Positions 23,989-34,952 of a stretch of DNA of 64,000 bases are shown here, one piece after another. The notes under the pieces are model-generated. The model worked only from the letters and a program-made list of their open reading frames with translations, was not told where the DNA came from and made no database searches. Position 1 is the first letter of the stretch, and the number at the start of each line of letters is the position of its first letter. A program made the position numbers and the translations under genes. Source of the DNA: Quercus robur. Its lineage: Eukaryota > Streptophyta > Magnoliopsida > Fagales > Fagaceae. The stretch covers positions 93,760,862-93,824,861 of the forward strand of contig NC_065535.1 of assembly GCF_932294415.1 (NCBI RefSeq), written 5' to 3'.

Positions 23989-26742
23989 ATTTTCATTAGG
24001 TTGGTGGTTGTCGATCCTCTATTTTTTCCATTCCACCCCTCCCCCTGGAGAAATTATTTGATACTGTATCAAATGATACTACGTCATCAATATCAAAATT
24101 CAATAAATAAGAGACATATGTGCAAAAATAATTATCTATTAACACATATCTTTCATTTATTAGTAAGATAGCTTATTTTTGACTTGGGTTAGGTTCAGTA
24201 CATTTAGTATATGGACCCGTTGAGATTATGACACGTGTCCACTTTTAGCCATACGTTTTCTTCTCAATAGTTCCAGTTTAACTGGAGCCAAGCTTTACCC
24301 TTTTATTTTTAGAGAGAAGTTTCTTAATTATTAGCTTTGATATTGCTGACGTGAAATTATTTGATACCAAATATCTCTCTCTTCTAATGTGCTGGATATA
24401 CGTACACCTAGACGCTAAACATAAGAAGGAAGATATATATATATAAAAATATATATATCTGGGATACTAATTTTTTTTAAAACCTTATTTATTTTAATTG
24501 TTATTTATATTATTGAAAGAGGGTCCTACAGGCAGATGAGACAGAATTCCTAGGGTGAATGATATAAGATATGGGGGTTGTTGGGAAATAACATATGATG
24601 TCGGTTGAGCAGGTGACAAAACTCAAAAGTCTTGGTCCTAAATGCTATATACTTAATGCAGTGCTGGGTCTGGGTGGCATCCACTACATCACCATTAATA
24701 TATATGGAGAAATTTTTTAATGTCCCCAACATATCCTTGCTGGCCGATTTTCCTAACTATTTATGATGCCAATGCATTTATAAAGTCAGCTTGTGAATTA
24801 TTTTATTTTCTTCTTTCTTTCTTTTTTTTTTTTTTTTCTTTTTTTCTTTAGAGGAGAAAAAAAAAGGCAAATTCAATTTGTAGCAAATAATTTGACACGT
24901 CCTGATAAATGTTGAAGCTTTGTATGATCGTATGCCCTACGAAAATAATGGCTTTAATGGATTAGTAGAACAGTTAATTGTATAAGTTTTAACTTCAGCA
25001 TCATAGTATTGTAACTTAATTGGCACAGTTCAAATTTTCATACCCTAACTATCAAATTATTTGAAGAGGAAATGGCTAAATAGGCTCAATTTTTAAACTA
25101 TGTATCCAAACAGCTCTCATTTCAAACTATCTAGCAAAATACCACTCTTTTGGAACTCGACATTTTTAATGTTGAGTTTTGATTGAAACTCGACATTAGC
25201 AAATTGAGTCTATGCATATTTTTAAGTGGAATTCCACATTAACAATGTTGAGTTCTAAGCAAAATTTAAAATTAAAAAAAAAAAATTTAAGTGTCAAAAT
25301 ACGCATAAAACTCGATACTCTTAATGTCGAGTTCGGCCTGAAACTCGACATCAATAATGTTTAATATCGAGTTTCAAAACAATGGTATTTTGCTACATAA
25401 TTTGAAAAATAGATTGTTTAACTATATAGTTTAAAAATTAAAACTATTTAGCCATTTTTGCCATTATTTCAGCATCATTTTTTTTTGTATGTATCTTCTT
25501 TAACTTTGGTGATTGATTTTAATGCTTGGAATATGATCGCTTTGCTTTGCCTTAATCCGAATCTAATATTTAAAGACAACCACAACTACAAAGATGGACG
25601 ATAAAAAATTGAAAAGTCCCTTCAACTTTCTCTTTTCTTTTAGAGCAATAAGCATATACCTTTTTCACTTGTCTTAATCTGCAATAGTTTTCGATGACAA
25701 AGAAAATGTTGAACGCTATCTAAATCGTCAAAAACGAATATAGGAGTCTATGGAGTGGAGGACACTGTAATGGTTTTGGAAAATTGCTCTTGTAGTGCCA
25801 TTCCTTTTTACCCACTTTATCAACTATTATCTATTGTATTGGTTGGCAAATCATTATTTTAAAAGGTCTTATTAATGAGTGTTTTTTGAAAATTATTAAT
25901 AAACAATTTTAAAAAAATTTTGACACAATTTTCATGAAAAATATAAAAAGCCGTTAAAACATCAATTGTTTTTTTTTTTTTCTTTTTTTATAAAAATTTT
26001 TTAAAAATATTTAATAAACCAATATTTTTAAGACATTTATAAATTTTTCCCTATTTTAAATGGTGATTATCCACCACCCACTTGTTAGACAGGATGTACT
26101 TCCTAAAGCCTTAGAAATTAGAACCCTTTTAGGGGTGGGGGATCGGGTTCGAGTAGTAGTGTAGGATTTTTTAGCATCACTAAAAAAAATCATTATTTAA
26201 ATGGTTTGGTCGCATTAAAATCTGGTTTTGAATATATTTAAGCAGTGAATGCCTTACAGGACTTACCATGTTTTACTCCACTTAGGAAATTTGCTAGTGT
26301 TTAAAACTTTGAATTCGCCACCACTTTTCTGTTTTTGTCCAAGATTAGTAACCTAATTCACCCACCTTTAAACAGCAGCAATCATGTCAGGAACATTCTA
26401 AAGTAATTTACTAATATGTACTCCATCCTAGAAAACTAGAATTATCTTTTAAGGAGTAAATGTAAATGAAAATCACTCATACAGTTCAGAGAATTCTGTG
26501 TTGTTTCCAAGAGGACAAGTGGATTGGTGAATCAGAAATCTACTTGTATACAATATAATAAAAAACTAATTATGTCTACTTGTTAATACTGCTATTCTTC
26601 AATGATAAATCATACCATGTCTACTTGATCTCATATTTTTGATTTCAAAATTATGAGCTAAAGTGATACATTAGGAAATGAATATATATATATATATATT
26701 TATAATTATAAGTCCTAATCTCTAATGCAAGACACCTATTGT
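23989..26742. other. Spacer between bZIP and COBL4 genes
   Basis: AT-rich DNA with one well-formed fold-back element (25071-25460) and a possible second MITE at about 25860-26052. No protein or RNA gene is supported. The last part, close to 26742, is the 3' flank of the convergent COBL4 gene. Confidence 0.5.
25071..25460. mobile_element. Long-TIR fold-back element with CTCGACAT motifs
   Basis: The left arm contains AATGGCTAAATAG, TTTTTAAACTATGTA and GCAAAATACCACTCTTTTG. The reverse complement of the right arm reads AATGGCTAAATAG, TTTTTAAACTATATAG and GCAAAATACCATTGTTTTG. The inverted arms run for about 110 bp. Inside, AACTCGACATT/AACTCGATA-type words recur in both orientations at least five times. 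There is no coding capacity, and no clear target duplication was found. Confidence 0.8.
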
Positions 26743-29700
26743 TCAAAGCACCAGTACTATAAGCAAAAACAAAGAGAAGAAAATTAGGGAAGGCTTTTCT
26801 GTGACACTATGACCACTGTTAGGGAGCCTAGGGTATTCATCTGGAGGAGGCATGACACATTCATCACCATTAAAAGAAATTTTTCTTGGGAAAGTCCATC
26901 CTTCTCTGAAAGTAAAAATACTTGGATCTTTGTTTAGTAGCATCTCAGTTTGTACATTTCCACTTGGTCCTGATTGAAGTAACATGTCATTGTAGTACTT
27001 AATCCCCCAAAACATCCCTGTGTCATCTGAAAAATATACCAAAAGACTTCATTATGGTAAGGGAAGAGGGGGGGAAGAAAAGAAAATAAAACAAATACAA
27101 TAACTGGGTCACTAAATCTTAACTTCATTACACTATACTAAGTAGTACTACTAAATCTTAACTGCTTAAAAGCCTCAATGAAGCTCATCTAGTAGTATTA
27201 GTTATTAAATATAATGTTGGTTCCTAAACTTTAGCATATGAATAATTTTAGTCCTCAAAGTTTAAAGTGATGGCTTTTAGTTTTAGTCCATAACAAAATT
27301 AAAAGTGATCGTGCTTTTAGTCCCTAACAAACTTCAAATGATTAAAGGAATCATTTTTAGTCTATAACAAACTTAAAGTGATCCATTTTAGTCCCTATTG
27401 TATTTAATAGAGTGATCACACATCATTTTTTTTAGTTTGACAACGTCATCTAAGGGACTAAAAGTGATCACTTTAAACTTCAAGAACTAAAATCGCTCAT
27501 GGCTTAAAATTTAGGGACCATATGTATTTAAGATATAATAATAAATTAATAATGGCATGGTTTTGGTTTGACTTACTAATGCTTCCATACGGATTAAGGG
27601 GCAGATAGTTGAAGCTGAAAACCTCAGTGACATTTCTCAAGTTGGGGTGTAGCACCACCAAGTTCCACTGGGAATAGTTTTTAACAAAATTAAGATTTGT
27701 GATAGTGATTTTGACTCGCCAGTACTCTCTGTAACTTTCTTTCACATGCCAGTGCACTTTTATGGGGCACATGTGGTTAGAACACCTCACCAAAGGTTGT
27801 GGTTCTTCATCATTTGCATGTGGTAGCTCCAACAAGGAAGGAGTTTTATCAGACCTGCAAGTCGGGACAAAATGGAAACAGGTACTTTGAAAATGAAGGA
27901 AGAGAAGGTGGTATAATAAAAGACATAAGAAATTAAGCTGCTTGGAAGCAACTTGAAGAAAAGACACTTGGAAAGTTGAAATGGTCATTGAACAATCATG
28001 TCTCACATGTCCAGATTGACAATATAACTACTAGACAAAAAAAGGAGTGGAAGAAAAAAAAACTATTGCACTTTACCCCCGACCCCCTAAACTATGGAGT
28101 CAGTTCAATTCACCACAAACACAATAAAATCAAGCAACCAACCCTGATTGATTGATAATAAGTAAAATGCCCCTATCCTTAACAATTTTCGTTAAAATTT
28201 TGAAATTTACGAAAACTGTTAATAACCAGAGGTATTTTGCTTATTACCAATTATTAGGGGTGACAATGCTTGACTTCATAGTTTAGAGGGGGATTAAATT
28301 TGACCCCATAGGTTAGGGAGGGGTGGGAAAATTGCAATTAGCCCAAAGAACTATTTGAATCTCTTCCCCTTCTCTTAATCAGATTGCTTAGGAACTATAT
28401 TACCAAAATAATATAAAGTTAATACAAATATGTTAGTTTTGCCTTGTTAAACTTCTATAGAAGTTGTTTCCAAGCACAACAAGAAATATATTAGAGAGAG
28501 AAGGAGGGTTTACTTTACACATTTTGTTCCACCTAGTCCTTCGCAATTACAGCTGCACTGGGGGCAAGGAATAATGGTACTATTGTAGAATGCAGATAAG
28601 GAAACACAACATTTTGGAGTAAGTGATGCTTGAAATTGCGAGTAAATACAGGTTACATTCCAAGTCTCTAGCATAAACCCAAACAATTATGTCATGAACA
28701 AGTAGAGCATCATTAAACCATATAATACAATCTCAAATAATATAGCAATTTCAAAAATTACTTATCAATGATAGTACCTACACATCCTTCAATCAACATA
28801 CTTGAATTCTATTTGTTTTGACTGATAAAGAAAAGGAAAGGGAAGATTGGTATTGGATGTTGCAGTCTTGCAGATACCATTATCATAGTGTATTGTAAAG
28901 AAGATGTACATGACAACAAGCCTATAAATTTAAAAAAATAAAAAAAGACTCGGTTTTATCTGGAAAATATTTTCCAGGATTAATAGATATGGTATTCAAT
29001 AGAAATTATTTTCCCAGGATTCAATAACTGATTGGAGGAGAATGTGATTGTCATTTTCACCAAAGAAAATGAAAATGATGTGCCTATTTGGCGAAACAAT
29101 TTCAAACTACAATTTTTTTAAGTGCAATTTTTTAAAACTTCACTTTTTTCTACATACACCTTTTTCAATCAACCTCACTTACAAAAAAAGTTCTAAGAAA
29201 TTTTTTTAGAAACTTCAATACTTACCAAGAGCTTGTGTTGATCGACGGCTTCCATCTGCCTTGAACTTGCTTGGTGGAACTTGAAATGGATCTCCACAAG
29301 TATATCCAGGAACACCAAGGTTGAAATTTAAAGGCATGAAGAAGCGATTGCCTGTATTGTTAATGGTAGCTTTATTAACATTCATCCTAAAAGCAGCACC
29401 ATACATAGTTTGGTCTTGTGTCATAGAGGTTAGCACCCCTCCCTTGCAACAATTGTTAAACTGCTTGTTATATGGTGCTCCTGGCATGAGATCAACAATC
29501 ACTGGCTGCTTCTCACAACAATGTGGAAGTACTCCACCCTTAAATCTAGAGCAATTTCCTTGCTCTGTGGCCTCTGCTCCCCATATATCCCATATTGCCT
29601 CGTCGCTTATCCACGTCCAACTCAATTTCCAACCAGGCCGGTCCACATGCCGGAATAATTGGAAGTTGTAGAGTGATACCCTTACCTACAAATGTGGAAA

Positions 29701-31797
29701 CTAAAATAGTTACATATGAGCCAATTACCTCTCTTAAACTCCATAAAAATGGGGGCTTAGTGCACTAGGCACGACCTTTTATATATGACACAAAAAAGAA
29801 TGATGTTTTGGTGCACATTATGTTGATGCAGGAGCAAAATTTGAGAAATATGCAGTATGCTTTCAAATACTAGTTAATCAACATCTTAGCAAAACCAAGA
29901 TTCTATAACATACAACATCAAATAAAAGCTAGGACAAATAACAAAACAACCAAATATATAATCTACGTAGCTGATATATAGTGTGATGACATTATAGATA
30001 TGGTATTCAGATTCTCCTCCAATCACATAATTCAACAACTAGTTAAGGCCTGTTAAAAAAATTTTAAGTTAAGTTCATGCACTTTTTGGAGTAAAAGAGG
30101 AAGAAATGGTTTAAGGTGAAGCCTTAGCATGGCAAGAAATAAACCACTAGAATGGTGTCAACACTCCTAATGGCTCAACAAGTTTGAATTGCCACTTGTC
30201 CCTAAACAAATCGCGCAATTGGAAATGTCCTTTAGTCCAAGTTCTTGAATGTTGATATAGATTGGATGATCAAGCATACTCTAATTTTTAATAGTTTATG
30301 TAATTTTCAAACTTCTAGATTTTAATGTTTTCCTAATCAGATCAGATCAGGGTGCAAATATAATAAGATATCAATGAAAATCTCTCCTTTTTATGAGAAT
30401 TGCTAGTGTCACAAAAAGTTTCACTATTTTTACCATGTAAGTGGTGGAGAAATATTAGTGATCTATGGGGGTCCACATCTTCACCATTCACAATTCATCA
30501 CATGACAAATTATGATAAAAATTGTGAAACTTTTTGTGACACTAATATTTCTCTATTTTTATTTGGTAATCAAGTTTATGTTACCTTTATACTATAGCAT
30601 GAAAAGAACTTTTTTGGTTGAATTTTATAAAATACTTAATATGGAATTTTCTTCTCCCTTGTCTGCTAGCCTGAAGTAAGTATTTGATAAAATACTCATG
30701 GCATGTCGATTTACGAAAATAGCCTAATGAAATCCCCTAAAAGTTAAAACCCTCAACATTAAAACTAAATTATATATTCAAATTCAAAAATAATTTTAAT
30801 TTCAAATTCAAAACAAAATCTTAAAAATAAATTTAGTTTTAATGGTCCCTTCAACACTTCAACTCCCACGTGCCATAATATAACTTGACAAAAAAAATAA
30901 TCATATAATTTTCCTTTTAAATAATAATAATAATAATAATAATATTGCTCAGTTTGTTTGTTGTGATTTGATCCAAAAAAAAAAAAAGAGAGATTGGAGC
31001 AACGAGCAAGATGAAACGTGCACAATGTTTTGGGGCCTTTATTATCTCACCAAACATGCCTCTATTAATAGGTCTGAATACATCCAAAAAAAAAAAAAAA
31101 AGGTCTGAACTCTAAAAGACTGTAATGCCCTAAGTGATATGATGTGGCGCACAGTGATTGGACAGAAAATCAACAGCAAAGAGTAAACTACTATGGTTAT
31201 GCCTCAGCTGATCATTTCCAAGCAGACAAAAAGACAACAAAGTACTATCACAAATCACATGAAGGCCAAGTCAAAGATATTGCTCATATCAAAAACAAAA
31301 TTATTTATTAAAAAATAAAAAAAATTGTTATGGGAATGGGGGTGGGACAAGAAAACCAGCAAAGTACAAAGAATGAAAGAATAACATCTAATCTTTCTGC
31401 TGCCTAAACCTAAATAATGGCTCTCTATCTAGTCTTAACAATCAAAAAACACAAAGAGTGCACAAATAAGTGAAATGAAATAAAAGAGAATATATGATAG
31501 CAAATCATTAAAATAAAATATAATTGAAAAAAAACTTACATCATATGTTGCATCATTTTGAAGCATGAGATCCCATGTAATGGTTATATTGGCATGAGGA
31601 TCTAATGGATCATACCCATCTGTACCTCAAATCAAATTTGAAAAAAAATTAAAACTTAACAAAGAATCTCATTTCATTGATAAAACAAATAAATAAATAT
31701 AAAAACAGGAAAAGAGAAAAAGAGAATTCAGGTACTTACAAGAAGGTGAGATGGAGATAATGAGAAAGAAGAAACTCAAAATAAAGACAGTACCCAT
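26743..31797 (-). CDS. COBL4: COBRA-like GPI-anchored protein, COBL4/IRX6 type
   Basis: Six exons in minus-strand order, 31797-31740, 31619-31540, 29685-29226, 28667-28514, 27854-27577 and 27026-26743, code for 437 residues. Residues 1-19 (MGTVFILSFFFLIISISPS) are a signal peptide. YDPLDPHANITITWDL starts the carbohydrate-binding-like COBRA domain. GGVLPHCCE and FNNCCKGGVL follow, then the family's CCVS motif at residues 219-222 and PCPQCSCNC. The C-terminal half has GMFWGIKYYNDML and FPRKISFNGDECVMPPP. The last 15 residues are hydrophobic (SLIFFSLFLLIVLVL), the expected GPI-attachment tail. COBL4-type proteins sit at the outer plasma membrane or wall and help cellulose deposition in secondary walls of xylem and fibres. 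Assignment to COBL4 rather than another COBL of the short class rests on recalled similarity. All junctions keep phase. Confidence 0.95.
27206..27531. mobile_element. Fold-back MITE in COBL4 intron 5
   Basis: The left end reads TTGGTTCCTAAACTTTAGC. The reverse complement of the right end reads ATGGTCCCTAAATTTTAAGC. Both are followed by ATTTTAGTYCT and AAGTTTAAAGTGAT. Repeated TTTTAGTCC words lie between. It occupies more than half of the 550-bp intron. Confidence 0.72.
28060..28343. mobile_element. Fold-back MITE in COBL4 intron 4
   Basis: The left end has ATTGCACTTTACCCCC and CCCCTAAACTATGGAGTCA. The reverse complement of the right end has ATTGCAATTTTCCCACCCC and CCCTAACCTATGGGGTCA. It is a different family from the copy in intron 5. 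No coding capacity is seen. Confidence 0.72.
30395..30553. mobile_element. Short MITE in COBL4 intron 2
   Basis: The left end GCTAGTGTCACAAAAAGTTT and the reverse complement of the right end ATTAGTGTCACAAAAAGTTT agree over about 26 bp. The element is about 159 bp, non-coding, and lies in the 1.85-kb intron. Confidence 0.78.
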
Positions 31798-32300
31798 TGA
31801 CCTTTGATAAGCAAACAAAAATGGGTTCCTTTCCAAAACCCAAAACAAAGTTTTTAATTCTCCTTAGAATTCAGTGCCAAATCAATGAAATCATAAAGGT
31901 AGTGACACATATATAAAGAAACTCTTCGGTCCTCAGTCTTCATACATGCATGTTTGTTTGTCACTATATCACTCTTATCACAAATGAAATGAAAGTGAGA
32001 GAGATTAAAGGAGGTGACAGAAAGAAACTGAAGTAATGTAGGGTGTGACTGTGGACTGTTTATGTCAGTATCACACTGTTTTATTTTCTCTCTCTAAAAC
32101 AAATTAGGGAGTAAATTACAATTAATGCAGCCAGAATTGGAAGCTTAATAGAGTAATTAAAATTACGTATGTCAATAGTTGAATGAGTGTTTACGCATTC
32201 AAAGTTCACGCGTTTTGTCATCCGCGGCATTTTTGCCCGTTTGACTCTCTCTCTCTCTCTCTCTCTCACGCAGTTTTGTTTGTGTGTGTGTTTTTGGTAC
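31798..32300 (-). promoter_or_regulatory. Upstream region of COBL4
   Basis: Upstream of the start codon at 31797, read on the minus strand, lies a TATA-like CTTTATATATGTG at about 31908-31920, some 110-120 bp before the ATG. A CT/GA microsatellite lies at 32245-32270. No secondary-wall NAC or MYB site is asserted; the sequence alone does not decide it. Confidence 0.45.
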
Positions 32301-32919
32301 TTACAATTTTATATTCTCAATAATAGTCTGACATTTTTTTTCACTTAAAATAATTATATCTGCTATTTTTCCTCTTCTTTCCTTTTTCTTTTACTGGACT
32401 TTTTTTTTTTATCTACTAGACTCGATGATAAATGGTTGTGACACATTAAAATTTTTTAATTAAACAAAAATCTAGAACTGGCAATACTTGAAGACCAGAG
32501 GCGCCATGGTCCATGGGGCTCATGCTTAATGCCTTCCACGATTTTTTTTTAATTAAAAAAAATGATTATCACGTATAAATTTAGAAAATGTGAAAACTCC
32601 TCCCAAAATGAAATCCAGCTTTACTAACGCAATAAAAATAAATCTCATCTCATACATTTTTTTAGCTGAAAAATGATAATAAATCTCAAACTTGATTGTG
32701 TTTGTTTTCACTATTTAAGGTCAAGTCGCCGGCTTTTAAAAAAAAAAAAAAAGTAAAATTCAAATTCAAATAATTCTGTGCATGACTAATAGTCTAATAC
32801 TATGACATTTTTATTATTATTTAATATATACAAATGACTTACAATTCTCGATAACAAAAAACCGTGTTCTTCTTTGCCATTTGGATGAACTAGAAACACA
32901 GGAATAATGTCGTGTTTCA

Positions 32920-33450
32920 AAACCGGCCTATGGCAGGTAGTGGAGGCATAGTTCGAAATGAGGTAGGAGGATGGATTGGTGGATATTCCAGAAACATTGG
33001 GATCTCTACTAGTTTTCTTGCAGAGCTGTGGGCCCTAAAAAGGATGGGTTTATTATGTGCAAAAATTTTCAGTTAACGACTGTAGATATAGAGCTTGATG
33101 CTAAATTTATTGTTGGTCTTCTTGCTAATCCTCGTTATTCTAACAATGTTGCCTTCCCCATTGTGGATGACTGCAAGCAGTTGATTTCCCATATTTCCCT
33201 AGTCTAGATCAGTCACTGCTATCGTAAAGCTAATAATAGGTGTGCTGATGTTTTAGCTAAATTGGGTGCAAGACATAATAGGAACTTTATTTTATATGAT
33301 AGTCCGCCCGTGGATATTTTAAAGCTTATGAGCTCAGACTCTGTTGGTCTATATTATGACAAGCTTTGTCTTGAACCTGTTGTTACTTCTTAGTTGCTGT
33401 TAATGCATTCTCTTTTTCATCCCAAAAATAAAAATAAAAATAAAAAATAA
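32920..33450 (+). mobile_element. LINE 3' end: RNase H domain and A-rich tail
   Basis: Translation gives GGWIGGYSRNIGIS, FLAELWALK, LTTVDIELDAKFIVGLLANP, DDCKQLISHISLV and ANNRCADVLAKLGA. This is the RNase H-like domain (RVT_3) at the end of plant LINE polyproteins. Frame changes and an internal stop show that it is dead. The frame ends at 33393, and the A-rich end (AAAATAAAAATAAAAA) lies at about 33423-33450. The copy is 5'-truncated, as LINE copies often are. Confidence 0.82.
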
Positions 33451-33970
33451 GATTGGGATTCCATCTAAGGACTGGAAAGCAATAATCTACCAACTTATTT
33501 ATGGTACCCAAAAAAACTAAGTTTTGAAATAAAAGGGAAGATATTTTCTAATGGACTCTTTGATTCGACGATTAATGAAAATTAAATAAAGGTTGCGTGA
33601 CCTTATCTCTTTGAATCCACCAATCTGACATGGGTTTTGGGAAGGCTAACGACCTGTTTTGCATTTGATTGTCATCTTGGTCTCGACTAATAGTTGAAAA
33701 TACAAATTCCGAAAACAAGATAAAGCTGTTGAAATGCTGAAGGCAAAAGTATACTTGTTTAGTTAGTTTTTATTTTTTTTAATGAGCAAAGTACATTAGT
33801 TAATACTTAAAAATTAAAATACGTGAAATAAAATACATTTAACATTTTTTTTCTTTTTTGAGAAACTTAATTACTTGTTAAATTTGATTAAGGAAAATGG
33901 AGAAAATTTGTTGCAACCTTGTATGTAGCAATTGTTGCATTTAAGGTAAGGTGACAGTCAAAGAAAAGTG

Positions 33971-34032
33971 ACAAGTGTCCAAGAGTCATGCTTATCCTAA
34001 TTATGGGATAAGCATGACTCTTGGACACTTGT
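33971..34032. repeat. Perfect 27-bp hairpin
   Basis: ACAAGTGTCCAAGAGTCATG plus CTTATCC (33971-33997) is followed by an 8-base loop and then by its exact reverse complement (34006-34032). It has no protein frame. It may be the remains of a MITE or a small hairpin transcript. Confidence 0.9.
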
Positions 34033-34141
34033 TAAGTTCCAAGGATATTAAATGGGAAGATGTCTTGGTAGCATGGTTTGACCATAAAAGGGTGTGAATT
34101 TGTTAAGTTCCAATGATATTAAATGGGAAGATGTCCTGGTA
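34030..34141 (+). repeat. Direct repeat pair of 41 bp beside the hairpin
   Basis: TGTTAAGTTCCAAGGATATT begins the first copy (34030-34070), and TGTTAAGTTCCAATGATATT begins the second (34101-34141), 71 bp apart. Both continue with AAATGGGAAGATGTC. The first copy overlaps the end of the hairpin. Confidence 0.88.
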
Positions 34142-34952
34142 TTGGCTGGGCATGTTAATTTTAGTCCTTTAGCTATTTTGACTGCCTTTGGAAGTCCTAG
34201 AAAACTAAAAAACGTGGGAACTTGATTATATTAATTTTTGTGTTGTTTTTGAAATTGTAATTATGATTTTTACCTATTCTTGGAGGGTTGTTCCAAGTAT
34301 ATATCTAGTAGAACGAATTTTAAAGAGGACAGATTGGTATTTAGAAAATTACTCTCCTTGTGAGTCTTATGATCCTCTTGGTTCTTAAAAGAACTCTTGA
34401 ACTTATCAAGTTAATCTTGTGGCATTCAAACAACCAAACTTATCACCTTTGATTCTCGAGAGATTCTTAGGAATTCTTGGTGTGGCGTCTCAATTCTATC
34501 GTAGTCTTGGTTTTCATCTGGTTAGGTGACGGGTCAAGGCTCAACAAATCTTGTCTACATGATCTTGGGGTTCCAAACCATCATTGTTATTGGGTTTCAT
34601 CACAATTGTTGGTGAAGTTCATATCACTTATTATAAGAGATATATTTAAAAAATTGGGGGAAGGAAAAAAACCCAAGTTCTAAAATGATGCATATTTCAA
34701 TAGTTAGTAATACTAATCCCCATCTCATAATTTCACTAGGTTTGTTGAAATGAGAGAATTATGCTACTGTTTTCTTCGCCTCTCCAATCAAGCACTGCAT
34801 TTAGTTTGGAATGAGCTTCTCCAATGAGCAATGCTAACTCCAAAATTTCAATAACTGCATCTAGTGTTTTCATTCTGCAGCATTTGCCCAAAACATGGCA
34901 GAACAAAGAGCTATATTAGCCATTATTGTCTAAACTTGTCTGGTAAGAACTT
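34142..34952. other. Spacer and 3' flank of CMC4
   Basis: No gene seen. A stretch at about 34290-34680 (TTGTTCCAAGTATATATCTA and following) looks like inserted repeat DNA, but I could not find ends or a domain. Positions from about 34850 are the probable 3'UTR of CMC4 on the minus strand. Confidence 0.35.

Noticed and set aside
33950-34141. Rho-independent type terminator
   Set aside because: The hairpin is far too long, has no T-run after it, and the genome is eukaryotic.
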